NCBI GenBank assembly: GCA_016235025.1
Contig: JACRMV010000001.1
Span: forward strand, 186,001 to 250,000
From: Rhodocyclales bacterium
GTDB taxonomy: Bacteria; Pseudomonadota; Gammaproteobacteria; Burkholderiales; Rhodocyclaceae
DNA: 64,000 nt
Direction: 5' to 3'
The stretch's first letter is position 1; every line of letters begins with the position of its first letter. A program made the translations under genes and the position numbers. Of the stretch, positions 47,614 through 56,777 are shown piece by piece. The notes beneath the pieces were generated by a model. That model had not been told where the DNA came from and made no database searches. It saw only the letters and a program-made list of their open reading frames with translations.

Positions 47614-49146
47614 ATGACTAGCCAAGGCAAAGACAGAGAGTTCGTTGTCCGCAGACCCGATAGGCGGAGCAGGGAAAGCGCTGTCATTGACAATGAAGCG
47701 GCCATTCCAGGGCGTACTGCACGCGAAACTGCTGCACAGTTACGTGAAGATGTCGCGCATTTTCGTGAAGACGCCATACAACTGCGTGAAGGGGTTGCCA
47801 CCTTGCGCGAGCGGGAAATTTGCGCGGCAGAGGCAACACAGGCAGCATCCGATGGTCATATGACGATGTTGCAGCAAGCGAACGCGTTCCTTGTCGTCAC
47901 TGCAATTGAGGCACAAAAACTGACCGAACAAGTCGAAATGACTAAAGTTCAGTTGGAGAATGCCAAGCTTGAGGCGGAAAAAGCCAACCTCGCCAAATCG
48001 AATTTTCTTTCCGGTATGAGCCACGAGTTACGTACCCCGCTCAATGCCATCCTCGGCTTCGCCCAGTTACTGGAGATCGGGTCGCCGCCGCTGACAAGCA
48101 CCCAGAATGCAAGGCTTCAACAGATAATAAAATCAGGATGGTATCTGCTGGACCTGATTAACCAAATCCTCGATCTCGCGGTGATCGAGTCCGGCAAGTT
48201 ACCGCTGGCGCGGGAACCGGTGCCGCTGATCGATGTCATGCGCGAATGCCAAGTCATGATTGAACTGCAGGCGCAGCAACGCGGCATCCATCTCGGTTTT
48301 CTCCCCTTCGACAGCACCCTGTGTGCCTATGCCGATCGAACCCGCGTCAAGCAGGTTCTGATCAACCTGCTGACCAATGCCATCAAATACAACCGCGAGC
48401 AGGGAACGATCGCGGTGGAGTGCACCGTGCCTGTCCCGGAGCGCATTCGCATAAGTATCAAAGACAGCGGTGCGGGATTGCCGCCAGAAAAGCTGGTGCA
48501 GCTATTTCAGCCCTTCAATCGTCTCGGACAAGAGGCCGGCGTCGAGGAGGGGACGGGTCTCGGCCTGGTGGTCGCCAAGCAACTGGTCGAACTTATGGGA
48601 GGCGCCATCGGTGTGGAAAGCACCGTCAGGGTGGGTAGCGAATTCTGGATCGAACTGATCCGGGACGTTACGCCACGACTTGCCGCCGGACATGCAATGC
48701 CCGCAGAATCTGCGCCGCAAACCCAGGAAAATGCAGCGCTGCGCACCCTGCTCTATATAGAAGACAATCCGGCCAACCTGATGCTGGTCGAGCAAATCAT
48801 TGAGAGCCGTCCACATATACGCATGTTGAGCGCGCGCGATGGCGGCCTCGGTATAACGCTTGCGCGCGCTCATCTCCCGGATGTGATCCTGATGGACATC
48901 AATCTGCCTGGCATCAGCGGAATTCAAGCGCTAAAAATTCTGCGCGACGCTCCGGCAACGGCGCACATTCCCGTCCTTGCCCTCAGCGCCAATGCCATGC
49001 CACGTGATATCAAGAAAGGCCTGGAGGCCGGATTCTTCTGCTATCTCACCAAGCCGATCAAAATAAACGAATTCATGGTGGCGCTGGACAGGGCGCTGGA
49101 ATTCGCAAAAACAGGCTTGGATGGCGCAATTCCAGGATCCCCGTGA
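47614..49146 (+). CDS. Cytoplasmic hybrid histidine kinase with C-terminal receiver
   Basis: A 510-residue signalling protein without membrane segments. A charged coiled-coil N-terminus (about 1-125, with LREDVAHFREDAIQLREG) leads into HisKA with the H-box MSHELRTPLNAILGF (His137), an HATPase domain (NLLTNAIKYN, then DSGAGLPPEK and GTGLGLVVAKQLVELMGG) and a receiver domain (LYIEDNPANLMLVEQ, phospho-acceptor Asp428 in LMDINLPG). The N-terminal region is paralogous to that of the next gene. An earlier in-frame ATG at 47560 (MNRNDYGASDIDDPG) with a good upstream GGGGCGG is cut off by TAA at 47605, so translation probably starts at 47614. The KaiC-like ATPase just upstream is a likely partner. 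The next gene overlaps the stop. Confidence 0.9.
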   Translation: MTSQGKDREFVVRRPDRRSRESAVIDNEAAIPGRTARETAAQLREDVAHFREDAIQLREGVATLREREICAAEATQAASDGHMTMLQQANAFLVVTAIEAQKLTEQVEMTKVQLENAKLEAEKANLAKSNFLSGMSHELRTPLNAILGFAQLLEIGSPPLTSTQNARLQQIIKSGWYLLDLINQILDLAVIESGKLPLAREPVPLIDVMRECQVMIELQAQQRGIHLGFLPFDSTLCAYADRTRVKQVLINLLTNAIKYNREQGTIAVECTVPVPERIRISIKDSGAGLPPEKLVQLFQPFNRLGQEAGVEEGTGLGLVVAKQLVELMGGAIGVESTVRVGSEFWIELIRDVTPRLAAGHAMPAESAPQTQENAALRTLLYIEDNPANLMLVEQIIESRPHIRMLSARDGGLGITLARAHLPDVILMDINLPGISGIQALKILRDAPATAHIPVLALSANAMPRDIKKGLEAGFFCYLTKPIKINEFMVALDRALEFAKTGLDGAIPGSP

Positions 49147-49160
49147 TGATGGAGGGGGTA

Positions 49161-50837
49161 ATGAACAGAAATGACAAGGATGGCGTTTCGGCTACCGATG
49201 ACCCAAGGGGCGTGACCAGCCAGCCCAAAGACAGCTTGCCCGCTACTCTCGAAAAAGATGTCACGCGCAGGGAAAATACTGTCATTGACGATGAAGCGGC
49301 CGTCCTGAGACGCGAGAAATCAGTCACGGAACGGGAAGATGCCGCGCATGAACGCGAAGGGGCAGCTACTTCGCGCGAGCGGGAAGTTCGCGCGGCAGAG
49401 ACGCTGCAGGCAGTATCCGACGACCACATCGTTATGTTGCAGCAAGCGAACGCACGCCTGGTCACCGCTACCATTGAAGCGCACAAGCTGACCGAACAAG
49501 TCCAGATCGCTAAAGTCCAGCTGGAGCACCTGGTCCAGCACGATGCTCTCACCGGCTTGCCTAATCGAATACTGCTGCAAGACCGGTTTGGCCAGGCGAT
49601 TGAGCTGGCTCGCCGTCAAGGCAGGCAACTTGCGGTGATGTTTCTGGATCTGGACCGCTTTAAACACATCAACGACTCCCTGGGGCATGCGGTGGGCGAC
49701 CAACTGCTGCGGTCGGTTGCACAACGTCTGGTGGGGTGTGTGCGTCACTCGGATACCATCAGTCGCCAGGGTGGGGACGAGTTCGTGCTGCTGCTGCCCT
49801 ATATCGAGCGCGCAGAAGACGCGGCGCTGTCTGCGCAAAAGATGCTCGCGGCGCTCGCACTGTCTCACCGCATCGACCAGCACGATCTGCATATCGGCGC
49901 GAGTATCGGTATCAGCATCTACCCCGACGATGGTCAGGATGTGGAAACCCTGATCAAGAGTGCGGACACGGCGATGTACTCTGCCAAGGAAAGCGGACGC
50001 AACAATTACAAATTCTTCGAGCAGAGCATGAGTGTTCGGGCCAGCCAGCGGCAATCCATTGAAGGCAGCCTGCGCTGCGCGCTGGAACGGCAGGAATTTG
50101 TGCTGTACTACCAGCCGAAAATAAACCTTCACAGCGGCGCGATGGCCGGTGCCGAGGCACTCATCCGCTGGCAGCATCCGGAACAAGGGTTGCTGTCACC
50201 AGCGCAGTTTTTACCTATCGCCGAAGACTGTGGCCTTATTCTGCCGATAGGCTGCTGGGTGTTGCGCGAAGCCTGCAGGCAAGTCCAGGCCTGGCTGGAT
50301 TCGGGCCTGCGCGTGGTGCCCGTAGCAGTCAACATTTCTGCGGTGGAGTTCAGACACAGAAGCTTTCTCGAAAGCGTTGCCCTGATCCTGAAGGAGACAG
50401 GCCTGGCGCCGCACTATCTCGAATTGGAGCTGACCGAAAGCATCCTCATGCACGATGCCGAGTCCTCGGCGCCGGTGCTTGAAGGACTCAAGGCCATGGG
50501 GGTGCGGCTTGCCATCGACGACTTCGGTATGGGCTATTCAAGCTTGAGCTATCTGAAGTACTTCCCGATTGACACCCTGAAGATCCACCAATCCTTTGTG
50601 CACAACATCGCCACCGACGCGGACGATGCAACCATCGTCCGCACGATGATTGGAATGGGGAGAAACCTCAAACAGCGGGTCATTGCCGAGGGTGTAGAGA
50701 CGCACGAGCAGCTCGAGTTCCTCCGGGCTCAACACTGCGACGAGGGGCAAGGCTTTCAGTTCAGCCCCCCCTTGTTGGCTGAGGACTTTGCGCTGTTGCT
50801 TGTTGCCGGGAGTGACGGGATGCGCGGCGACGGTTGA
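49161..50837 (+). CDS. Cytoplasmic GGDEF-EAL cyclic-di-GMP protein
   Basis: A 558-residue protein without membrane helices. The coiled-coil N-terminus (about 1-120) shares a common origin with that of the upstream kinase: both have REREICAAEATQ- or REREVRAAETLQ-type stretches and MLQQANAxLVxxxIEAxKLTEQV. The GGDEF domain is intact (SRQGGDEFVLLLP) with an RHSD inhibitory site five residues ahead. The EAL domain is intact (AEALIRWQHP, AIDDFGMGYSSLSYLKYF). It may make or degrade cyclic-di-GMP. GGAGGGGG at 49149-49156 supports the ATG at 49161 over the ATGs at 49143-49148. The frame overlaps the kinase stop region, so the KaiC-like ATPase, kinase and this enzyme form one transcription unit. Confidence 0.9.
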   Translation: MNRNDKDGVSATDDPRGVTSQPKDSLPATLEKDVTRRENTVIDDEAAVLRREKSVTEREDAAHEREGAATSREREVRAAETLQAVSDDHIVMLQQANARLVTATIEAHKLTEQVQIAKVQLEHLVQHDALTGLPNRILLQDRFGQAIELARRQGRQLAVMFLDLDRFKHINDSLGHAVGDQLLRSVAQRLVGCVRHSDTISRQGGDEFVLLLPYIERAEDAALSAQKMLAALALSHRIDQHDLHIGASIGISIYPDDGQDVETLIKSADTAMYSAKESGRNNYKFFEQSMSVRASQRQSIEGSLRCALERQEFVLYYQPKINLHSGAMAGAEALIRWQHPEQGLLSPAQFLPIAEDCGLILPIGCWVLREACRQVQAWLDSGLRVVPVAVNISAVEFRHRSFLESVALILKETGLAPHYLELELTESILMHDAESSAPVLEGLKAMGVRLAIDDFGMGYSSLSYLKYFPIDTLKIHQSFVHNIATDADDATIVRTMIGMGRNLKQRVIAEGVETHEQLEFLRAQHCDEGQGFQFSPPLLAEDFALLLVAGSDGMRGDG

Positions 50838-51073
50838 GCTGAGCGGGAGATCGCGTTCGATATGCGGGCGGCATCGTGATCGTACATCCCCGTTTGTTAC
50901 CATGCTACCGGCAACCCGCCTGGCGAGATTTACGGTAGCACCAGCGCGCCGGGTTGAGTTCTCAAGCGCTGTAGTACAAGGCGCAGCGGGCAGCCGGAAT
51001 CGCGTGATCATCGCCTGCGGCCGTCCATCACCACGGACCAGTGCCGAGTTTCACCCTGCCGGACGCATCAGGT

Positions 51074-51098
51074 AAAAGTCGGCGCTGGTGAGACGGCG
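51074..51098 (+). repeat. Dispersed 25-bp element, copy 5
   Basis: AAAAGTCGGCGCTGGTGA followed by GACGGCG. It lies 117 bp past the stop of the sorbosone-dehydrogenase-like gene (minus strand). The rest of the 377-bp gap 50838-51214 shows only a weak AAAGGCCC...GGGCTTTTTT hairpin at about 51119-51161 that may act as a terminator in either direction. Confidence 0.6.
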
Positions 51099-51214
51099 GG
51101 CGCGGCAGAAAAATACAGCGAAAGGCCCCACAAGCGTGCAAGATGCAGGGCTTTTTTGCGTCCGGCAACCGGTTTGCCTTGCCACCCGCCTCGCCGCCGC
51201 TTTGCCGCTCGAGA

Positions 51215-52546
51215 TCACTGCGGTTTTGTTGTGGCCGTCACACGCCACACGCTGTTTCCCACGTCGTCTACAACCAGCGGTGCGCCTTGCTTGTCGAGCG
51301 CTACCCCTACCGGACGACCGAATGCGTCGCCGTCTGCGCTGAGAAAACCGGTCAGCACATCGATCGGTTCGCCGGCTGGTTTGCCCGCATTAAAGGATAC
51401 GAAGATGACTTTGTATCCGCTATGGGGTTTGCGGTTCCAGGAACCATGCTGGCCAATAAAAACGCCATCATGATTGAAAGGGGCTGGCAGCGTATTTCCC
51501 TCGGCAAACGCCAGTCCGAGGGGAGCGGTATGCGTACCGAGCGCATAGTCCGGTGCAATGGCTTTGACCACGAGATCAGGCCGTGCAGGCTTGACGCGCG
51601 TGTCCACATGCTGGCCGTAATAGCTGTAAGGCCAGCCATAGAAGCCACCATCGGTCACGGAAGTCATATAGTCGGGCACGAGATCGCTGCCGAGCTCGTC
51701 ACGCTCATTCACGACTGTCCAAAGCGCGCCGCTTCGCGGCTCCCATCCCAAGCCGTTCGGATTGCGCAGGCCGGATGCAAAAATGCGGTGTGTGCCGGTT
51801 TTTAAATCCACTTCCCAAATCGCCGCGCGGCCGGTCTCGACCGCCATGCCATTCTCCGCGGCATTGCTGTTCGATCCGACCGTGACAAAAAGTTTTGAAC
51901 CATCACGGCTCGCGATGAGGTTCTTGGTCCAGTGGTGATTGATCGGGCCGCCCGGCAGATCGATCACCTTGACGCCCGCAGAGGTAATTCTCGTCTCACC
52001 CTCCACGTAAGAAAAGCGCATGATGGCATCGGTATTGGCGACATAGAAATCCTTGCCCACCAGCGCCATGCCAAACGGCGAGTTCAATCCCTCCAGAAAT
52101 ACGCTACGGCTTATCGCCATACCATCAGGCCCGATACCGCGCAGCAAGGTGATGCGATTGGCGCTCGGCACACTAGCTCCCGCTCTTTTCATGAACCACT
52201 TCATGACCCATCCCTTGATCCCCTTTTCGTCTTCCGGCTTGGGCGGTGCGTTGGTCTCTGCCACCAGCACATCGCCGTTGGGAAGCACATAAATCCAGCG
52301 CGGGTGATCGAGATTTTTTGCCAAGGCCGTGACCGTTGTGCCCGGCGCGGACACCGGCTTGACGCCGTCAGGCCAGCCTTTCGCGGGCGCAATGTTGACC
52401 GTGGGAAGCAGCGTAGGGTTGGGTTCAGGCAGTGCCGGATTGGCGCCAAAGCTTGCCGACGGCGGCAACTTAGCCATATCGCCACAAGCCGTCAGTGTGA
52501 CCATTGCACTGAACAAAATCGTAAAAGATCGTACGGCTTGCTTCAT
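51215..52546 (-). CDS. Sorbosone-dehydrogenase-like (PQQ-type beta-propeller) lipoprotein
   Basis: A 443-residue exported protein of the L-sorbosone dehydrogenase / glucose dehydrogenase beta-propeller group, which oxidise sugars or aldehydes with PQQ. The signal peptide ends in a lipobox (MVTLTAC). Propeller landmarks are [76 protein letters not shown] and [18 protein letters not shown], with [20 protein letters not shown] near the end. It stands alone, with no PQQ synthesis or cytochrome genes next to it. The upstream region 52547-53042 (496 bp) holds a perfect 18-bp palindrome at 52717-52734 and a 43-codon frame of doubtful reality. Confidence 0.85.
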   Translation of the reverse strand: MKQAVRSFTILFSAMVTLTACGDMAKLPPSASFGANPALPEPNPTLLPTVNIAPAKGWPDGVKPVSAPGTTVTALAKNLDHPRWIYVLPNGDVLVAETNAPPKPEDEKGIKGWVMKWFMKRAGASVPSANRITLLRGIGPDGMAISRSVFLEGLNSPFGMALVGKDFYVANTDAIMRFSYVEGETRITSAGVKVIDLPGGPINHHWTKNLIASRDGSKLFVTVGSNSNAAENGMAVETGRAAIWEVDLKTGTHRIFASGLRNPNGLGWEPRSGALWTVVNERDELGSDLVPDYMTSVTDGGFYGWPYSYYGQHVDTRVKPARPDLVVKAIAPDYALGTHTAPLGLAFAEGNTLPAPFNHDGVFIGQHGSWNRKPHSGYKVIFVSFNAGKPAGEPIDVLTGFLSADGDAFGRPVGVALDKQGAPLVVDDVGNSVWRVTATTKPQ

Positions 52547-52933
52547 ATTGATGGCCCTTTTCGCTCATTTCTTTCCGGCATCAGTGCTCTCTTTGTCGGA
52601 GCGTCTGAGCAGCAGAGAGGGGTTACCCCGGCTCCCCGCAACTTGAGGTGGTTTGGAGCCTGCTCCTGCAAGCCGACTCCGAGGGGCCTTCCCTCATATT
52701 CAGTAAAGCGTCGCAAACATCAGTACGCTGATGTCTTCGTTCCTGGCACATAAGCCGCATGGATATTGGCGTTCAGCCATTTCGGGATGGTGCTGCCGGC
52801 ATCATCTATGAGCGGCAAATTCAGCGTAGAGACAGCGGCTGAAGAACTCATGGTTGTCGGGGAATTGGAACCGAACCGTTGTATCGACGCTGCCAGAATG
52901 GGCGTTATCGGGAGCGGAACAAAAACAGCAAAA

Positions 52934-52956
52934 AGCCCCCCGAACCTCCGGGGGCT
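52934..52956 (-). terminator. Rho-independent terminator of the PRC-barrel gene
   Basis: Stem AGCCCCC / GGGGGCT with an 8-9-base loop. Read on the minus strand it is followed by TTTTTG and a second T-run, 87 bp past the stop of the PRC-barrel gene. Confidence 0.8.
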
Positions 52957-53042
52957 TACTTGCACGGGAACGCGCGGCCGAGAAGCCAGGATCGCTTTAT
53001 AACCTCGCCTGTTTGCCCGGTCTGGTTGACCCGAAAAAGGCG

Positions 53043-53411
53043 CTATTCCCAATACGGCGACCGCCCGTAGTACTTGTACATGTCACGGTTCCACTTTTCC
53101 TCGGCCATCGAAGGCCAATGATCCGCGTCAAATCCAGGTGCTGCCTCCAATTGCTCCTTGGAAATATCGAGCACATATTTGTTTTCCTCCACGTTGTACA
53201 CGAACGCGCTGAACGGGATTGCAAACAGCTTTTCTCCCATGCTGAGAAAACCGCCAAACGACACGACGACATATGCGACCTTCCCGGTACGGGGGTCGAT
53301 GACGACTTCCTTGACGTCTCCGAGGTTGTCGCCTTTGGGATTGACCACGTCCGTACCGATCATGCTCGACGCTTTTACGGGTGAATTTGAAAACACTTGT
53401 AGTTGACTCAT
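53043..53411 (-). CDS. PRC-barrel domain protein
   Basis: A 122-residue soluble protein with one PRC-barrel domain: SSMIGTDVVNPKGDNLGDVK, EVVIDPRTGKVAYVVVSFGG and FAIPFSAFVYNVEENKYVLD, followed by an aromatic tail (WNRDMYKYYGRSPYWE). PRC-barrel proteins of this type are common in environmental betaproteobacteria among stress genes; the ligand is unknown. I chose the ATG at 53411, which has AGGAG 9 bp ahead; the longer frame to 53600 has no such signal. It is a single-gene unit ending in a clear terminator. Confidence 0.88.
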   Translation of the reverse strand: MSQLQVFSNSPVKASSMIGTDVVNPKGDNLGDVKEVVIDPRTGKVAYVVVSFGGFLSMGEKLFAIPFSAFVYNVEENKYVLDISKEQLEAAPGFDADHWPSMAEEKWNRDMYKYYGRSPYWE

Positions 53412-53592
53412 TGCAGTTCTCCTGTTGCAGGGTGGATGATGGTTGATGGATAGAAACCGGAATCCAGCGATTTCTTCTTGTATCCGAACATGGAACAACA
53501 GCTCGGACAAGCACACACGATGAATTCCAAGAGGCAGGCTAAACAAGAAATTGCGCACAGTCGGTACGGTAATGAACATATAGGGCACAAAT

Positions 53593-53623
53593 AAAAGCAC
53601 CTGTGCAGACAGCAGGCGCTTTT
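53593..53623 (-). terminator. Bidirectional terminator hairpin
   Basis: Arms AAAAGCACCTG and CAGGCGCTTTT pair with one mismatch around a 9-base loop. It lies just past the stop of the broken flavodoxin gene (minus strand), giving a T-run after the stem on that strand. Confidence 0.6.
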
Positions 53624-53635
53624 CGCCCTGGCTGC

Positions 53636-54667
53636 TTATTTTGGTCGCGGCTGCGACAGATTGGGCTGCACCGCCTGGAGTCGGCCGGCCCGCAACTCGA
53701 CCACGGCCTTCGCCACGGCCCGGGCCACATTGCGTACTTCTTCCTGCACCGGTTCATCCTTGTCCAGGGCGTCGTGACTGGTCGCATACGGTTCGTAGTA
53801 GCCGATGTAGCGGTCCAGCCGCGCCGACACACCGGCGTCGATGAAACCCATCCAGTCGAGCCAGTCCGACAGGGCGCGGCGCGAGCTTTCGACACCGACC
53901 ACATCACCATGGACGATCAGCCCGTAGGCGCGCCCTGCCAGATGTTTTGGGTAGTCCCACCCCGCCATCTCGAGTGCTTTCGCCTTGTCGGCATTCTTGC
54001 CCGAGGTCGAGGTGGGGTCGGGGTTGCCACCGTCGGCGCACACCAGGCGGTCGATCATCAGCTTCAACGGGCTGGGGCTCTGGTACCAATACACGGGCGA
54101 GGCGATGATCACCGCATGGGCGGCGGTCCACCGTTCGTAGATATCGGGCATCCAGTCGTTAGTCTGGTTGAGCGTGTGGTTGGGATAGCAACTGCATGGC
54201 CAGTGGCACAGGGGCATCGCTGTGGACACGCAGCCCTTGCAGGGGTGGATATTCCGGCCGTATTCCGAGGTGAGCAAGCTCAGGTCGAGTACATCGGCCT
54301 GGATATCCGCCTGCTCCGTCGGCCCAACGCAGTTGTGCCGCGTCGATGCGCTGTTTCGTAGCGACCCACTCGGATGACAAGTCGTAGTTCGGATCGACAT
54401 ATCCCGGGCCCGCCTTTTGTTTGAAGGGGGACTTGCGGCCCTCGTTGTAGGCCTGCCAGGCGATCTCTTCAAGGCGGGCAATGGACGGGTCTTCGGCACG
54501 GAACGCCGGATCAATGAAGGAGGCCCGAAACCGGGTACTGAACTCCGCACGCACCAGTTGGGCCGGTGCCTGGCCCTTGCGTATCTCAATCACGATTGCC
54601 TCCATTGACCGCCCTGTTTTTCCGCCAGGTCGGCAAGGTGGAGGCGCGGGAAGGTAACGGTTTTCAT
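53636..54667 (-). pseudogene. Flavodoxin-family NAD(P)H oxidoreductase, broken by two lesions
   Basis: The intact ancestor would read MKTVTFPRLHLADLAEKQGG from 54667, then EAIVIEIRKGQAPAQLVRAE, a conserved block ending ATKQRIDAAQLRW, a flavodoxin fold and DVLDLSLLTSEYGRNIHPCK followed by IIASPVYWYQSPSPLKLMID. Here a ~4-bp loss near 54598 shifts the frame after GGQWRQ. A second deletion near 54312 removes about 30 codons, including the FMN phosphate-binding loop expected before ADIQADVLDL, and shifts the frame again. The C-terminal two thirds is still open for over 200 codons, but without the flavin loop a functional product is unlikely. A 140-bp internal segment, including the deletion junction, is duplicated at 57.5 kb. 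Confidence 0.8.
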
Positions 54668-54744
54668 GGGACTTTTCCTTGTAAGACGACAAGCGGGGAC
54701 GGATCCGGCATGAGGCGACGCTAATGGATTGGCAAGTGATCGTC

Positions 54745-54760
54745 TGTGCGGTACCGAACG
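54745..54760. promoter_or_regulatory. Weak 16-bp palindrome variant (TGTGCG GTAC CGAACG)
   Basis: Two mismatches to TGTRCG-N4-CGYACA. It lies 78 bp upstream of the original start of the broken flavodoxin-family gene, the same distance range as sites at csbD and the FMN reductase. Confidence 0.3.
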
Positions 54761-54906
54761 AAATAGAGACTGCTCCCGATGCATCGTGCATGTTGGCCCG
54801 TAACTTTTTAGCGCTTCGTTTGCTGCGTCCGCTCAGGGCTGATCGCAGTTGAGCGTACCCCTCAGGACGGTGCGGCACGGCGCCAACTGGATCGGATGGT
54901 GAACGC

Positions 54907-56226
54907 TTATGGCGCTGGCAGACGCCTGCGGTGACGCCAGAAGCGGCTCATCAGCGGCTTGACGCTGGTTCCGTGGACGAAAATCGAAAGCGATACCGCA
55001 ATAAGCGTCAATTGGATAAGCTCCAGGGCCAGATCTTCTGGGAGGCCATGCTGGATGGCATACATCAGGTAGTACAGCGAACCGATGCCGCGTACCCCGA
55101 ACCAGCCCACCATGCCGCGTATCGGCCACGAAGTGCGGGTTCCCAACAGACTGACGAGGACGCTGATCGGGCGCACCACCATAAACAAAAACAGCGCAAG
55201 TCCCACCGCCCGCCAGCTCCAGGAATCGAGAAATAGTGTGCCGCCGATCAGCAGGACGAGCATCAATTCCGAGAGCCGTTCCAGGTGTTCCTTGAATATC
55301 AGTGATCCTCCGCTGACGGTTGGTACTGGCGCATTATCAGGGCTTATTTTTTCAGTTTCCGGCTGGATTCTGCGGGTTTGCGGCGGATTCGGGGAACCCT
55401 GATGAGCGGCGCTGGCGAGTTTAAGTTCGGTCTGACGCAGCGCGACGGCAGCGAAAAACACCGCCAGAAATCCCCACGTATCGGCCAGCACACTCAAGCC
55501 GTATACCACGCCGATCAGACCAAGCCCGAGGAAGTCGTCCATGAGCGTGTGCTCGGGTGGATCGCCGCGCAGCTTCCATACCAAATGGGCCAGTGCGGCG
55601 CCAGAAATGATCCCGATGGTGATTCCCGCTACCGTGGCCCACAGCACATCGGCCAGCGCCCAGCGCAGGCCGAATTCACCGAGCTCGTGCAGTCCGAGCA
55701 ACCCCATCCCCAGCATCACAAATGGAAAAGCGCTGCCGTCATTCATGCCCGCCTCGCAGGTCAAGGTGAAGCGAAGCTGATCGCGGTCACCAGGATGACG
55801 GGTCTGGACATCGGTCGCCAATACCGGATCGGTGGGTGCCAGGATCGCACCCAGCAAGACGCCCGCGCCCAGTGGCAGACCGAGTAGATAACAAGCAAAG
55901 GCGGCGACCATTCCGACGCTGACCGCCATGGATACCGTTGCTAACAGAATCGGTGTGCGCCAGTGGGCGAACTTGACCGGCACGGGCATTTTGACACCGG
56001 CTGAAAACAGCGAAATCAGTATAACGACTTCGGTCAGCACTTCCAGCAGCGCCGATTCCTTGAGCGGGTTGAAGTGAAATAGATTGAGCACTGTAGGCCC
56101 GACCAGCAGTCCCACCACCAGATAAATAATGGCTGGTGTGACCGGCAGGCGCTTGAGCATCGAAGAAGTAAGACCCCTGGCGAGCAACAGACCGCCCACG
56201 AGCAGAAACCATTGCGCGTTAGTCAT
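54907..56226 (-). CDS. Cation:proton antiporter (CPA family, NhaP/Kef-like)
   Basis: Inner-membrane exchanger of protons for Na+ or K+. The 439-residue protein has about 12 hydrophobic segments and the family core: PAIIYLVVGLLVGPTVLNLF near 30, LISLFSAGVKMPV near 70, the ion-site motif GAILAPTDPVLATDVQ near 125 and EAGMNDGSAFPFVMLGMG near 158. A soluble insertion of about 50 residues (SAAHQGSPNPPQTRRIQPET onward, near 278) interrupts the membrane part between helices, which is unusual. Near the end comes WFGVRGIGSLYYLMYAIQHG. No RCK/TrkA-N domain is present. The ATG at 56226 lacks a strong ribosome binding site. A copy of the 16-bp palindrome is centred about 50 bp upstream of the start. Confidence 0.88.
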   Translation of the reverse strand: MTNAQWFLLVGGLLLARGLTSSMLKRLPVTPAIIYLVVGLLVGPTVLNLFHFNPLKESALLEVLTEVVILISLFSAGVKMPVPVKFAHWRTPILLATVSMAVSVGMVAAFACYLLGLPLGAGVLLGAILAPTDPVLATDVQTRHPGDRDQLRFTLTCEAGMNDGSAFPFVMLGMGLLGLHELGEFGLRWALADVLWATVAGITIGIISGAALAHLVWKLRGDPPEHTLMDDFLGLGLIGVVYGLSVLADTWGFLAVFFAAVALRQTELKLASAAHQGSPNPPQTRRIQPETEKISPDNAPVPTVSGGSLIFKEHLERLSELMLVLLIGGTLFLDSWSWRAVGLALFLFMVVRPISVLVSLLGTRTSWPIRGMVGWFGVRGIGSLYYLMYAIQHGLPEDLALELIQLTLIAVSLSIFVHGTSVKPLMSRFWRHRRRLPAP

Positions 56227-56267
56227 TGATCATTCGGTTCATCGTATTTCCGGAAAGTCGTACTTCG

Positions 56268-56283
56268 TGTGCATCACCGCACA
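56268..56283. promoter_or_regulatory. 16-bp palindrome variant (TGTGCA TCAC CGCACA)
   Basis: One mismatch to TGTRCG-N4-CGYACA. It lies 42-57 bp upstream of the antiporter start codon, at a position that could overlap the promoter. Confidence 0.4.
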
Positions 56284-56441
56284 CAGGTGCCTGCTCTGAC
56301 CGCTTAGCCGACAAGCGGCAAACCGGCGCCGGCTGCGAGCGTCGAAGCGGTGTATTGCAAGAACTTGCGGCGGTCTCAACCTATATCCTGCTGCCCTGGC
56401 CCACACGAAATTCGGATGAATTTTTTTAAATGAAAAACGAC

Positions 56442-56768
56442 TCAAGCCTTTTTGGCCCAGAGGCTGCACCAGCCCTCTGGGCTGATCTGTCCATCCACCA
56501 GCATGCAGGTATTCGACTCGGCGATGAAATGCAGGCAGCCGCTGCACTTCTGCTCGCCCTTCGGCTGAGCTTGGTACTGCACATTTTCCTGTGACATTTT
56601 CTTGTTCGCCGCCGGGGTGACCTGAGGGCTGGCTGGAGCGGAACTGCTTGAGTCAGCGCCTTTCTTTGAATCACAACCGAAAAGTGCGATCGGCGCCCAC
56701 AGGCCGCACCCAAGCGCCAGTGCGCCGCGCAGCACTACTCTGCGGGACGGGATTTCTTGTTTCATCAT
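56442..56768 (-). CDS. High-potential iron-sulfur protein (HiPIP)
   Basis: Small periplasmic electron carrier with a [4Fe-4S] cluster. The 108-residue precursor has a twin-arginine-type signal (SRRVVLRGALALGCGLWAPI), a Ser/Ala-rich linker, then the cluster-binding end KCSGCLHFIAESNTC, followed by PEGWCSLW, which supplies the four cysteines in the C-x2-C...C...C pattern of HiPIPs. A ribosome binding site (AAGGAG) lies 5 bp ahead of the ATG at 56768. It follows the FMN reductase gene after only 9 bp, so they are co-transcribed, though no direct redox link is known. Confidence 0.92.
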   Translation of the reverse strand: MMKQEIPSRRVVLRGALALGCGLWAPIALFGCDSKKGADSSSSAPASPQVTPAANKKMSQENVQYQAQPKGEQKCSGCLHFIAESNTCMLVDGQISPEGWCSLWAKKA

Positions 56769-56777
56769 GTTTTCTCC

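Noticed and set aside
52720-52851. 43-codon minus-strand frame ending SAY
   Set aside because: It looks somewhat protein-like (STIPKWLNANIHAAYVPGTK) but lacks a ribosome binding site and is unsupported by homology I can recall; its end also overlaps the 18-bp palindrome.
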